64,000 bases of DNA from Gammaproteobacteria bacterium (GTDB lineage Bacteria > Pseudomonadota > Gammaproteobacteria > Burkholderiales > Nitrosomonadaceae): NCBI GenBank assembly GCA_015709615.1, contig CP054179.1:1550001-1614000 (forward strand). Direction: 5' to 3'. The translations under genes were made by a program, and so were the position numbers. Numbering within the stretch: position 1 is the first letter of the stretch; the number at the start of each line of letters is the position of its first letter. Below the pieces are notes generated by a model, which made no database searches, was not told where the DNA came from, and was given only the letters and a program-made list of their open reading frames with translations. This document shows, one piece after another, positions 41,917 through 51,723 of this stretch.

Positions 41917-44900
41917 TCAATGCATCAGCTCTCGCCACGTGACCCTGCCCCGTAGCCCGGCAGCACCTTTTGCTGTTGTTGTCAGACCGGTTTCACCATT
42001 TACATTCGAGAAAACAAGAATATCACTCTGCTCATATCCTCTGATTCGCGTAACTCCCCCCACAGAAAATCCAATTTCTACACCCGCTGACAGTCCATCA
42101 TCTAGCGAGAGAATTCTATTCCTGTTGGTATCAAATGATGGTGAAGAACGCATGCCTCCTGTCAGGAAATCGACTGCATTCACGAATCCTCTACCGCCAA
42201 AGTCGCAAGGCGATGCGGAAGGCACAATACTAGCAAACACAAAAATCCCGTCTTCCAAACTGGGCACACCTGTAATTCTTTCGCCACTGACCGGCAAATT
42301 GACATACCACCCTTTAATCGTGGTTGAATAGGATACCGCATTTTGCGTCGCCGTCCTGGTCGTCCCATCCGTCATCACTTGCTGAACTAGCGCATCTGCC
42401 GTTACCGTTGCTGCCGTATTATTATCCCATACCCCGTAGATTGTCTGAGTATTGGTGCTGGTAGTATCGGCAGTTTCCAGGTATTTTCCTGTACCGAATA
42501 AAACCAACCGGCCCCCTTTAGGATGAAAGCTTATGGAAGGCGGGGCAATGATCGGTTTCGATGTACCGGATACAAATAAAGGTGTCCCGCCAATTGCCAC
42601 ATTCCAACTTGAGGGTGTGGCCGAGCTGACATCAAACTTCCACAAGTTGCCCTTGATATCACCGGCATAAATCACATCGACCTTGCCATTGCCATTAGTA
42701 TCAAACGGTGTCGGTGTCGAAAGGCCATTGCCAGTACCTGAATCGGCAATCAACTTAATGTAATCCGTCCCGATGGTCCAGCTGCCATCCTCTCCTCCGG
42801 TAATAAACAGGATATAAAGAACCGCTTTGCCGCCCGTACTGTTATAGCCATTACCGACTATCACGGCCCAGCGATTGTTCTCCATTTTAGCGATTTGCAC
42901 CGCTTGACCGGTAAATGAGTTAATTTGCGGCAAATTATGACTATAACCCATGTCGCTATCATCAGCGCTGGTAAACTCCCACAACAGTATATTTGCCGCA
43001 TTTGCTGTAGTAAAAGTCGGCGCCGCCTTTGATGTATCTGCTGGATTCGTAACATCCAGTGCATAGTAACCCTGACCGCCGCCATTCATACCGCCGACAA
43101 GGATACTTTTCCAGCTCGAAGTGGAGCTTGAATAAATATCACCCGTCATAGGAGAGCCATCGACAAAATAGCGATGATTGGAAGTGTAATCTTTGTCTGT
43201 TAATCTGCTTAGATTTTCATAAACCGTACTCGGAATATAGACCAGTTGTTCTTTACCGGCATTTGCAACCGTACACCCTGCCGTTACTCCGGCAATGCAA
43301 GCATTGAATCCGTGCAACATTCCATCATTGGCGCCAACATATATCATTGGAGTTCTATCCTTATAGCTATTCTTGAATGATGCGTAACCGGGATGGTCGA
43401 CATCCGAATAACCTGCCATAGGTTTTCCGACATAAATTGGACCTGAGTTAACAATATCTCCCAATTTACTGTTTGGGCGAGTGCGGAAATTATTGATGGA
43501 AGTGGAGCTGGCGCATGTAAACGTTCCACTTGCACCCTCATGCGCCGAATCTCCCCGTAAAAACGCCACCCTCTCCGTACCACAATTATCCGTAGTACCT
43601 GCAGCATTTTTATTGAGGAAAGCTTTTTGTGCAGCGGTTAAATTAGCATATTCAAATGAAACTCCGTCGCTACTGCCTTTTGTAATAATGACACGAGAAG
43701 CCGGCGCAATTGTTCCCGATGCAAGTGAAACTTGTCCGGCATCCCATTCGACAGTACCAGGCACTCCGGCAGAGCTAACCGGGATCGATAATAACTGTCC
43801 GCTCCAATCGCCGCTATTAAATCTTGCTTGGTAAACACGGCCGTTTGTCGTTAATGAATTTGAATTGGTTGCTACCGCTGACGCTGAGCCTGTCCGTGCC
43901 ACGATAGTTTTAAGCGCACTGGTCAATGCATTGGAAAATGCAACAGGATCCGAGGCACTAAAGAATTCCCCTCTTCCGTTTACAGCAGCGTGCCACAAAT
44001 CATCGATCTTTACCGCATCACCCGATGTCGGATCCGGCCAAGTTGCTGCCCCGGAAGGTAATGCAGTCAGTGTACCCGTCACGCCCAAGCCAACGGTAAA
44101 AGTTACCAGGTGCTGCCAGAAAGCCGGGTCGTGAGGATTGGTTGGCACTTTGTTCGATAAATCCGTACGCAAATCATTCTTCCAATATTGCATCGCTGCG
44201 TCAGCCAACGTATCACTATAAGCATCCGAATAAGGAAGGGCCGGGGAATAGGTATAAGTCGCCGGAATTGCAGGCGAAGAGTTATTGGTTATGGTGGAAC
44301 CGGATAAATTATCGGAATTATCCAAACCTGACACGGAACCTTCGGTCCAGTAGCCATCTGTCATCAGAATATTATAATTCTGCCGGCATTCATGTTGCGT
44401 ACCGCCGGTAGTGCCGGGTGTCAGACCCCAAGGGCCTTTATCATCCGTTCTCTTGAAATAATTTCCTACCGCTAATACTGCTTCCCGCAGCGGTGTGCCT
44501 GCTGCTGGAATATCATGATCATACAGATTGGTAAAAAAATTTGTTCTATCGGCACCGGTAAATTGCCTTACGCCAGTTTTTACGACTGTTGTCGCCACCC
44601 CGTCGATTGTTGTAGAAGCTTTATTGATAGCGGCAAAGCCGACACGCATGGTATTTCCTTGTGCTGCAAATGCCCGGCCAATTCCTGCGCGCGCCAACAA
44701 AATGCGCGAACGATAGTACGTATACCAATTGGCAAAATTCTGAATTTCTTCGGCATATGTGCAGGTGGGTGCAGCAACGCAATCTGTACGATTTGCTCCA
44801 CCGGTGTAGGTAGCGGTAGTAGAAGTAATTTTAACCTCGGTATAGCTACTGGCCGCATTGATACTGCCAGAGTTGTATTTGAAATAAACAGCTGGATAAA

Positions 44901-45423
44901 AAGTTTTGGATCCACTGGAAGATAGTGTTCCGTTATTTTGCAACCAGCGCGCAGTTTGCGTATTGTTGATCGTAAGATTGCGGCAACCGGCCGCGGTATT
45001 TAGCGGATTATGGTAAGCACAGGTTGGGTTAGCGTTACTCATCAGCGACCCGTCCGCATTACTCCATGGCTGGTATCTTACTGCAGGATCATAATAAATC
45101 TTGTTGACATAACTGGAACGCAATGAAGCCGCGTATTTGTTCGCAGGGTCAAAATCGACAACATAGTTGCTGTAATCAGCTGCGCCATAAACACTCGACG
45201 CGCGAGGAAACATAAAGCGCGCGTCTTGAACAATCAAATCTTCCGGCATGATCTCAAAATGCATCGACCCGGAATCATCAAGCGTGAACATGACATTTGG
45301 AGAAATGATCCCTCCCAGAAAAAGCGGAATATTGGAAAGCGGAGGTAATGCCTGGACGTTATCAGTCAAGATAGCTAGTAAGAAACCAATCACATTCCCT
45401 GTTGTAATGCCTATTTTCTTCAT
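41917..45423 (-). CDS. pilY1: PilY1, type IV pilus tip-associated protein
   Basis: A 1168-residue exported protein that primes pilus assembly and acts as tip adhesin and mechanosensor. An N-terminal signal (GNVIGFLLAILTDNVQA) precedes a von Willebrand A-like region with a metal-site motif (VMFTLDDSGSMHFEIMPED). The C-terminal beta-propeller carries a calcium-binding loop (DTNGNGKVDVIYAGDIKGNL, near residue 920) like that of characterised PilY1. The gene lies between pilX and pilE, the usual place. Confidence 0.95.
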   Translation of the reverse strand: MKKIGITTGNVIGFLLAILTDNVQALPPLSNIPLFLGGIISPNVMFTLDDSGSMHFEIMPEDLIVQDARFMFPRASSVYGAADYSNYVVDFDPANKYAASLRSSYVNKIYYDPAVRYQPWSNADGSLMSNANPTCAYHNPLNTAAGCRNLTINNTQTARWLQNNGTLSSSGSKTFYPAVYFKYNSGSINAASSYTEVKITSTTATYTGGANRTDCVAAPTCTYAEEIQNFANWYTYYRSRILLARAGIGRAFAAQGNTMRVGFAAINKASTTIDGVATTVVKTGVRQFTGADRTNFFTNLYDHDIPAAGTPLREAVLAVGNYFKRTDDKGPWGLTPGTTGGTQHECRQNYNILMTDGYWTEGSVSGLDNSDNLSGSTITNNSSPAIPATYTYSPALPYSDAYSDTLADAAMQYWKNDLRTDLSNKVPTNPHDPAFWQHLVTFTVGLGVTGTLTALPSGAATWPDPTSGDAVKIDDLWHAAVNGRGEFFSASDPVAFSNALTSALKTIVARTGSASAVATNSNSLTTNGRVYQARFNSGDWSGQLLSIPVSSAGVPGTVEWDAGQVSLASGTIAPASRVIITKGSSDGVSFEYANLTAAQKAFLNKNAAGTTDNCGTERVAFLRGDSAHEGASGTFTCASSTSINNFRTRPNSKLGDIVNSGPIYVGKPMAGYSDVDHPGYASFKNSYKDRTPMIYVGANDGMLHGFNACIAGVTAGCTVANAGKEQLVYIPSTVYENLSRLTDKDYTSNHRYFVDGSPMTGDIYSSSTSSWKSILVGGMNGGGQGYYALDVTNPADTSKAAPTFTTANAANILLWEFTSADDSDMGYSHNLPQINSFTGQAVQIAKMENNRWAVIVGNGYNSTGGKAVLYILFITGGEDGSWTIGTDYIKLIADSGTGNGLSTPTPFDTNGNGKVDVIYAGDIKGNLWKFDVSSATPSSWNVAIGGTPLFVSGTSKPIIAPPSISFHPKGGRLVLFGTGKYLETADTTSTNTQTIYGVWDNNTAATVTADALVQQVMTDGTTRTATQNAVSYSTTIKGWYVNLPVSGERITGVPSLEDGIFVFASIVPSASPCDFGGRGFVNAVDFLTGGMRSSPSFDTNRNRILSLDDGLSAGVEIGFSVGGVTRIRGYEQSDILVFSNVNGETGLTTTAKGAAGLRGRVTWRELMH

Positions 45424-45449
45424 GATCTTTATACCCCTGCAGTTAATAC

Positions 45450-46022
45450 TTATGGCCTAAAAACTTCTTGTAACCACACGACAGTGCCTTGCTTGGCTCC
45501 TTGAGCTCGAACCGTGATACGGTAGTAATATCTCAAAAAGTTACCTGGCGGAGTTTTTTGAATCCCCTCGATCAAATAAGTGGGCGCAGGCACACCAGCC
45601 GGCAAGGCGGGTGCCGTATACGCAACGCCATTAACTCTGAAAGTATTGCCGGCAACATAACTGATAGGGCAAGCCGGACTACAATACGTTGTCCATGAAG
45701 GTACGGTCGGCGCATCGATACCGGAGCCGTAATAACAAAATCCGTCGGTGCAGTTTGTGTCGAACTCACTCATTCCCTCGATTGATCTGGGTGAGTTCGT
45801 GGAAGGATCATTATCCCGAATATGATGTTCGGCATAGCGCAGCGCCATTTCAGCCGCTTGGGTCGCAAGCATGCGATCCCGTATATTGGCGGACATCCGT
45901 TCCTCTATTGTCGCCATTTTTGCAGCTGTTATTCCCAGGAGAGACAAAACCAGCAAAAAAATTAAGCCTGTTACAAATACCGCTCCGTTCTGCCGCTGAT
46001 GAAGATGTAAGTTTCTATTCAT
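45450..46022 (-). CDS. pilX: Minor pilin-operon protein PilX
   Basis: A 190-residue PilX-family protein with one N-terminal membrane helix (GAVFVTGLIFLLVLSLLGIT) and the conserved KMATIEERMSANIRDRMLA-TQAAEMALR block. It helps build the priming complex with PilV, PilW, FimT/FimU and PilY1. The start overlaps the pilW stop by 4 bases. It lies 26 bases before pilY1. Confidence 0.93.
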   Translation of the reverse strand: MNRNLHLHQRQNGAVFVTGLIFLLVLSLLGITAAKMATIEERMSANIRDRMLATQAAEMALRYAEHHIRDNDPSTNSPRSIEGMSEFDTNCTDGFCYYGSGIDAPTVPSWTTYCSPACPISYVAGNTFRVNGVAYTAPALPAGVPAPTYLIEGIQKTPPGNFLRYYYRITVRAQGAKQGTVVWLQEVFRP

Positions 46023-46807
46023 GGCGTGCCATTAATACGATTGCGTAAATTAAAGGTTGCGGTAAAAGCTCTTCTTAGCCGCCTATCAGATGGAATTGCG
46101 GTCGAAGTTCCACTGCAATCGAGGTAATTGCCGGCAGAAACGACATTCGTTTTTTCCGAGCGAATCAGAACACAAACACGTGCAGTAACAACTTGTTCCC
46201 AATCAACCGGCGATTCGATATAGCGGTCAACCGATTGATCACCGTCGATGTCCACTCCGTAAAGAACCTGTAAATCTTCTACGTTGCTTAATAATACTTG
46301 ACCGAGTGGCGGCGCTCCCGGCACGGTCGGAGTATCCGAAATCTGGCCATCACATTGTAATTCCGCACTAGCGGCATCAATGTTGAAATGATTCTGAATA
46401 ATCCTGCCCGCAACAGTCACGCCAGTTCCTTCACAGTCACTGTCTCCTATTGCACCTTCATGCTGAATGGTCAGAGTGTCAGCCACACCCGTGCCACCAT
46501 TGGTACCGCTAATGGCATTACCGGTGAATTCTACTTTTAAACCGGCAAATGGCATTTCAACATGCCCGGCTTGTTTAATACTCCGTCCGATAATTTCCAA
46601 TGCAAAACGCCCGTTCTCTTGTACTCGCGCGTTATCTTCCTGCTCACGGGAAACCTGCCGGCTGCTGACAAAAACGCTGCCGATAACGAGCAGCAACACC
46701 AAACCTATGGTCATGCCAACCATCAATTCAACCAGAGTAAAACCATGCACTTCACTCCGTCTTTTAATCTTAAGCCTATTCGAGCTGATTGACGAAGTGA
46801 TCATCAT
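46019..46807 (-). CDS. pilW: Minor pilin-operon protein PilW
   Basis: A 262-residue pseudopilin-like protein with the prepilin motif VHGFTLVELMVGMTIGLVLL and a C-terminal region holding ADTLTIQHEGAIGDSDCEG and LSNVEDLQVLYGVDIDGDQS, typical of PilW. I place the start at ATG 46807, which overlaps the pilV stop (ATGA); a longer frame to 46858 runs into pilV. It belongs to the same operon and acts in pilus priming. Confidence 0.92.
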   Translation of the reverse strand: MMITSSISSNRLKIKRRSEVHGFTLVELMVGMTIGLVLLLVIGSVFVSSRQVSREQEDNARVQENGRFALEIIGRSIKQAGHVEMPFAGLKVEFTGNAISGTNGGTGVADTLTIQHEGAIGDSDCEGTGVTVAGRIIQNHFNIDAASAELQCDGQISDTPTVPGAPPLGQVLLSNVEDLQVLYGVDIDGDQSVDRYIESPVDWEQVVTARVCVLIRSEKTNVVSAGNYLDCSGTSTAIPSDRRLRRAFTATFNLRNRINGTP

Positions 46808-47319
46808 GGAGCAATTCTTGTAACAAAACATCGCGTATTCACTTCCCCTCCAGGGCAATTAGGGTCAGCTTCACCGTTCATTTCCTTCTCTGTCCACATC
46901 AAGATAATTGAGAATCCGGCTGCTAAGTTTCCATTGACTGTCCCGACTCCGCCCGGAAGTAACCGTGCATTTGCTGTGTTCCATTGCGCATGATCATAAG
47001 CGGCCATTTGTGTTGGACTGCATGCACTAGCCATACAATCCGAACTACTTGGAATACTGGCCAAAAGTACATCATACGAACCTGCCACTACACCAGCGAT
47101 ATTTGCGCGCATACGATCGGCGATATCCTCTGTTTGTTTGCTGGCTATCGAACGGTAGTACGCGACATTATTGCCGCGCGCCCCCGATACAATCAGTGCC
47201 GCCATACTCAACAAACCAAAAGACACGATCAAAATCGTAACGAGCACCTCGATCAAACTAAAACCTTGCATTGAGGCTTTAGGTTGCCTTTTCATTGAGA
47301 ATTTTCTACTTATCCGCAT
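46804..47319 (-). CDS. pilV: Minor pilin PilV
   Basis: A 171-residue minor pilin with the prepilin cleavage and helix motif MQGFSLIEVLVTILIVSFG. The C-terminal part has the YRSIASKQTEDIADRMRANI block common to PilV. The start at 47319 overlaps the fimT stop by 10 bases, so the leader is somewhat long (about 18 residues); an internal Met at residue 9 could be used instead. Confidence 0.92.
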   Translation of the reverse strand: MRISRKFSMKRQPKASMQGFSLIEVLVTILIVSFGLLSMAALIVSGARGNNVAYYRSIASKQTEDIADRMRANIAGVVAGSYDVLLASIPSSSDCMASACSPTQMAAYDHAQWNTANARLLPGGVGTVNGNLAAGFSIILMWTEKEMNGEADPNCPGGEVNTRCFVTRIAP

Positions 47320-47888
47320 GTTCCAGCCCCCGTCTCGATACGGAAACGCCCTTGATTATTTAAGATAATAGCTTTGGAATATGCAGCTCCCCGGCTGTCA
47401 CACAATGTAAAAGTATCGTTGGATGCCATTGAGAAACCATTCGCGGTAAAAGTGACTCTTGCCCTAGCTCCCGAAAAGGAATTCCCGCCAGAGAAAGCGA
47501 CACCAACCTGTAAAATCTCTTCGCCTGCTTCAACCACACCATTGTTGTTGCGATCAGAAAAAACCAACCAACCGTTCGACCAGACTACCCCTCCGGTGCA
47601 ACTGGTGCCATTCGTGCTTGGACAAACCGTAACAAAACTACTGCGTCGAATGGCTTCACTTTTCGCCAAAGCCAGGGTGGAATAAAAACTGCTACTTTGC
47701 GTCACCAGTAAATTGTCTTGAACAAACGTACGGTAGCTTGGCGCAGCTACCGAAAGCAGAATACTGGCCACACTCAATGTGACGAGCAGCTCGATCAAAG
47801 TAAAACCATTTTGGTATCGCTGGCCGATCAACTGTCTTTCTCTCATTTGAATATTCCGTGCCAAATTTATAAGCTCATGCACAACCAA
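47310..47888 (-). CDS. fimT: GspH/FimT-family minor pseudopilin
   Basis: A pseudopilin of up to 192 residues. The prepilin motif YQNGFTLIELLVTLSVASIL leads to the GspH/FimT domain (LALAKSEAIRRSSFVTVCPS, GWLVFSDRNNNGVVEAGEEI) with paired cysteines at the C-terminus. The true start is uncertain; MRERQLIG, 15 codons in, gives a normal leader. It is the first gene of the leftward fimT-pilV-pilW-pilX-pilY1-pilE operon. Confidence 0.92.
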   Translation of the reverse strand: MVVHELINLARNIQMRERQLIGQRYQNGFTLIELLVTLSVASILLSVAAPSYRTFVQDNLLVTQSSSFYSTLALAKSEAIRRSSFVTVCPSTNGTSCTGGVVWSNGWLVFSDRNNNGVVEAGEEILQVGVAFSGGNSFSGARARVTFTANGFSMASNDTFTLCDSRGAAYSKAIILNNQGRFRIETGAGTCG

Positions 47889-48000
47889 CTACTGGCCAAA
47901 TTTTAGCGGCCATAACTTAGACAAACTTTAGCTTTTCGAGGACAATCCTATGTTTCACACAATTTATTAATTCAGTACAAAGCGTTATTACACAATCTGC

Positions 48001-49107
48001 ATGAAACAAGATGTAGTTATCATTGGCGCGGGCATCATAGGGCTTGCAACCGCGGAATGTCTTTTAATTCACGGCGCTAAAGTGACAATCCTGGAGCGCA
48101 ATAAAGCCGGGAAAGAGGCATCTTGGGCGGGTGGCGGCATCCTGTCTCCACTTTTTCCCTGGAATTATTCCGATGCGGTCACGCGGCTTACCCGCTACAG
48201 TGCGCGGCAATTTCCAGCCTGGGTTTCAGTTCTACACCGAACAACCGGAATCGATCCCGAGTACGAAGTATCCGGTATGCTCATATTGCCGCCATTTGAT
48301 GGAGAAACCGCGCGGCTATGGTGTTCGGGACAAGGAATTAACATGGAACAACACTCAGCTTGCGATATTCGCTCAACCAATCACAATGCCGAAATTTATG
48401 CACCGAAGCCTCAAGATAACGTCTTATTTCTGCCGGATGTTGCTCAGATCCGCAATCCAAGACTCTTACGTGCGCTGCGCAACCGTGTTGAATTACTGGG
48501 AGGGAAAATCATTGAGAAGTGTGCCGTTAATCGCCTCAAAACTGCACATCGACAAATACAAGCGGTTGATTCAGCACACGGTGAATATGTCGCCGACTGC
48601 TATATTGTTTGTGCTGGCGCATGGAGTAAAGAAATGTTGGGAATCCATGCGTCCGGGCTGAACATCAGACCGGTCAAAGGGCAAATGCTACTGTTTAAAT
48701 TTGACACGCCGCCAATACGATCCATTGTCGTGCAAAATGATATCTATCTCATCCCGCGCCGTGATGGGCATCTACTCATCGGCAGTACTTTGGAAGACAC
48801 CGGGTTTGATAAACAAACAACGGCAGCCGCTCGAGATTTACTATTGCAGCACGCTCAAGCCATTTTGCCAGCGCTACGAGGAATGCCGCTTAAGCAGCAC
48901 TGGTCAGGATTACGTCCAGCTACGCCGGAAAATATTCCAACGATTGGGCGGCATCCCGATATTCGTAATTTACTGATCAACAGCGGCCACTTTCGTTATG
49001 GCGTCACAATGGCTCCCGCCAGTGCCGAGATCCTGATAAATGAAATCACCGGCGCATCGCAACCATTTGATACCACCCCCTACCAAGCGGGATGGAGTAG
49101 GCACTGA
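48001..49107 (+). CDS. thiO: Glycine oxidase ThiO (FAD-dependent)
   Basis: ThiO oxidises glycine to the imine needed for the thiazole ring of thiamine. The 368-residue protein has the FAD-binding Rossmann motif VVIIGAGIIGLATAECLL at its N-terminus, the GKEASWAGGGILSPLFPWN block, VKGQMLLF, LIGSTLEDTGFD and SGHFRYGVTMAPASAEI near the C-terminus. Other thi genes are not in the window. It diverges from the pilin operon. Confidence 0.92.
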   Translation: MKQDVVIIGAGIIGLATAECLLIHGAKVTILERNKAGKEASWAGGGILSPLFPWNYSDAVTRLTRYSARQFPAWVSVLHRTTGIDPEYEVSGMLILPPFDGETARLWCSGQGINMEQHSACDIRSTNHNAEIYAPKPQDNVLFLPDVAQIRNPRLLRALRNRVELLGGKIIEKCAVNRLKTAHRQIQAVDSAHGEYVADCYIVCAGAWSKEMLGIHASGLNIRPVKGQMLLFKFDTPPIRSIVVQNDIYLIPRRDGHLLIGSTLEDTGFDKQTTAAARDLLLQHAQAILPALRGMPLKQHWSGLRPATPENIPTIGRHPDIRNLLINSGHFRYGVTMAPASAEILINEITGASQPFDTTPYQAGWSRH

Positions 49108-49236
49108 TTGACTATAAGGAAATACTGAGAAACTACTGCACTCGGCCGTGCGACATCGAAATCAGGCTGAAAAGCCCACCCGTAAACCGCGCCTTCTCGT
49201 CTGATTCCGCCCGCCCTCGCTACTTTTTTACCGCTT

Positions 49237-50181
49237 CTAAGCTTTGGGCAACGGAAATACAACCGACTCCACAACCCCGCTCAACTCTTCAATTGTCACA
49301 TCCTCACCAATTTGCTCGGCGCCGATTTGTTTAAGACGGGCAATCACTTGTTGCACCAGTATCTCCGGAGCGGAGGCGCCGGCTGTTATACCGATATTTT
49401 TCTTCCCGACAAACCACGACTCCTGTAATTGCTCGGCACGATCCACCATATATGCTTCGACATCGGCATTTCTCGCCACTTCACAGAGCCGGTTGGAATT
49501 CGAGCTGTTGGGAGAACCGACAACGATGACCAGATCACATTGATTCACCATTTTCTTAACGGCATCCTGACGATTTTGCGTGGCGTAGCAAATATCGTCT
49601 TTCTTAGGGCCGATAATCTGCGGGAACCTTCTCTTCAAAGCATCCACAATGCGCGCAGCATCATCGACCGACAATGTTGTCTGCGTTACATATGCCAGAT
49701 TGCTTTCATCCTTAACTTTCAAGGTATCGACATCCATTTCGGTCTCGACCAAATACATGCCGTTGTCGGCACCTTCAATTTGCCCCATCGTGCCTTCAAC
49801 CTCCGGATGTCCTTGGTGGCCGATCATGATAATTTCCTTACCTTCTTTGCGCATTTTGGCTACTTCGACATGCACTTTGGTAACCAGCGGGCAAGTGGCG
49901 TCAAATACTTTTAATTTCCGCTCAGCCGCTTCTCGTCTTACCGCATGCGACACACCGTGCGCACTGAAAATCAGAATGCTGTCTTGCGGCACTTCATCCA
50001 GATTCTCGACAAATACGGCCCCTTTTTTCTCGAGGTTCTCGACCACGAAGCGGTTATGCACCACTTCATGGCGTACATAAATCGGCGCGCCATGCATGGT
50101 TAACGCGCGTTCAACGATTTCAATCGCACGGTCCACGCCGGCACAGAACCCCCGCGGGTTCGAAAGTAATACTTTGATCAT
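49237..50181 (-). CDS. ispH: 4-hydroxy-3-methylbut-2-enyl diphosphate reductase IspH
   Basis: IspH carries out the last step of the MEP isoprenoid pathway, giving IPP and DMAPP. The 314-residue protein has the three iron-sulphur cysteines in GFCAGVDRAIEIVERAL, VFDATCPLVTKVH and KDDICYATQNRQDAV, plus EVVHNRFVVE and TQTTLSVDD. Length and motifs are normal. An AGGATAAATAA leader precedes the ATG. Confidence 0.97.
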   Translation of the reverse strand: MIKVLLSNPRGFCAGVDRAIEIVERALTMHGAPIYVRHEVVHNRFVVENLEKKGAVFVENLDEVPQDSILIFSAHGVSHAVRREAAERKLKVFDATCPLVTKVHVEVAKMRKEGKEIIMIGHQGHPEVEGTMGQIEGADNGMYLVETEMDVDTLKVKDESNLAYVTQTTLSVDDAARIVDALKRRFPQIIGPKKDDICYATQNRQDAVKKMVNQCDLVIVVGSPNSSNSNRLCEVARNADVEAYMVDRAEQLQESWFVGKKNIGITAGASAPEILVQQVIARLKQIGAEQIGEDVTIEELSGVVESVVFPLPKA

Positions 50182-50257
50182 TTATTTATCCTCCAACAAT
50201 GGACAGGCAATCTAAACTTACTCATCGATACAAGTTTAGGGTACTAAAATTAATTTT

Positions 50258-51376
50258 TCATACTTCTTGATAACGCCGGCTCAATGCAACGCGTTTTTCA
50301 TACGCTTCCCGGGCAATTTGGATGTCTTCCAGAAATTGCGGTAATTCTTTCAGCAGCAACGCTTGCGGACCATCAACCAACGCCTTGCTTGGCACCGGAT
50401 GAAAATCGACCAGCACCATATTAGCGCCTGCAACGATACCTTGCGCCGTGACATGCATAATATCCAAGATACCATCGGGTGAACCGGCACGGGTACCCAC
50501 CGAATGAGACGGATCGATACAAACCGGCATGCGCGTCAGCCGTTTGACCACAGGAACATGCGAAAAATCGACAAAATTGCGATGCGGATCTCCCATATTA
50601 GTTTTCATGCCGCGCAAACCGAACACCACTTTGCGATTTCCTTCCGAGGCCAAGTATTCCGCCGCATTTAATGATTCATCCAAAGTAATGCCAAAACCCC
50701 GCTTAATCAAAACCGGGAAATTTTGCTGCCGACCGACGATTTTCAACAACTCAAAATTTTGTGTGTTTCTGGTTCCAATCTGCAGCATGACTCCGGTTGC
50801 ATTTCCGGTTTGGTATAGCGCGTTGCGTATCTCTTCCAAATGCGATTCGTGCGTAATCTCCATGGCGATCACTTTTATCCCGTATTTTCCCGCCAGATCG
50901 AAAACATAGGGTAAGCAAGTTTTCCCATGACCTTGGAATGAATAGGGACTGGTACGTGGTTTGTATGCCCCCATGCGCGTACAAACTTGTCCGTACTCGC
51001 GCAATGTTTTCATCATAGTCTCAACGTGCTCGATGGTATCGACCGCACACAATCCGGCAAATACATTCAGTGAATCCTGGCCAAAACGGACACCGTTATA
51101 GTCGAAATGGGTTGGTCGGTCATCATTTTTGTGCCGCCCCAAAACCCGATATTCCTCGGAAACTCTGACTACGCGATCAACACAAGGAAGAGAACTAACT
51201 TCCTCAGCTGACAGTACCTTGGTATTACCGATCAGGTAGATTTCTGTTAATGTTTGTTCAGTGCCAGCTTCAGCATGAACGCGTGCCGATATCCCAGGAA
51301 AGTTGGCAATATGCGCCATCAACTGTTTATATTCCGGACTATCGTACCGGGTATTCGGAGTAAGGATTAGAATCAT
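50258..51376 (-). CDS. 3-deoxy-7-phosphoheptulonate synthase (type I-beta, ACT-like N-domain)
   Basis: This enzyme joins phosphoenolpyruvate and erythrose 4-phosphate in the first step of the shikimate pathway. The 372-residue protein has an N-terminal ferredoxin-like/ACT-type regulatory domain (residues about 1-75, ending VDRVVRVSEEYRVLGR) and the type I-beta barrel (FAGLCAVDTIEHVE, GAYKPRTSPYSFQG, LIKRGFGITLDES, MPVCIDPSHSVGTR, VDFHPVPSKALVDGPQAL). The extra domain implies allosteric control by an aromatic compound. Confidence 0.93.
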   Translation of the reverse strand: MILILTPNTRYDSPEYKQLMAHIANFPGISARVHAEAGTEQTLTEIYLIGNTKVLSAEEVSSLPCVDRVVRVSEEYRVLGRHKNDDRPTHFDYNGVRFGQDSLNVFAGLCAVDTIEHVETMMKTLREYGQVCTRMGAYKPRTSPYSFQGHGKTCLPYVFDLAGKYGIKVIAMEITHESHLEEIRNALYQTGNATGVMLQIGTRNTQNFELLKIVGRQQNFPVLIKRGFGITLDESLNAAEYLASEGNRKVVFGLRGMKTNMGDPHRNFVDFSHVPVVKRLTRMPVCIDPSHSVGTRAGSPDGILDIMHVTAQGIVAGANMVLVDFHPVPSKALVDGPQALLLKELPQFLEDIQIAREAYEKRVALSRRYQEV

Positions 51377-51519
51377 AAAATAATTTCAATAAGATGGTAC
51401 CGACTTCCGGCAGACGATAAAACCGGCTCACGATTCTAACCGAAAATACCGCTGCTTACCATGACCCCGGCATGTTCCTATTGCTATAGTTTTTATCATG
51501 CCGACTGCGGCAAAACTAA

Positions 51520-51588
51520 GGAAGCGCTGATTAATTGACTGCACGAGCGAATCGCTTCGTTGCGCGGCACTCACTCCCTCGCCTATCT
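51520..51588. repeat. Partial copy of the fold-back element
   Basis: This stretch, starting GGAAGCGCTGATTAATTGAC, matches the inverted sequence of the right half of the 25081-25223 element with few mismatches, then stops at about 51588. The other half and its terminal repeat are missing. It is the only item I recognise in the 347-base gap between the DAHP synthase gene and regB. Confidence 0.8.
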
Positions 51589-51723
51589 GACTCCCTAAAA
51601 TACGCTCCATTTTTCCGCGCAATCTTGGCAAACTCCGCATGAGACAATTTGTCGCATAGCCATACTGTAAAATTTAAGCTAATGTTAGCAACTTTGCAGG
51701 CAGTCAAAGCAACACCATCCTAA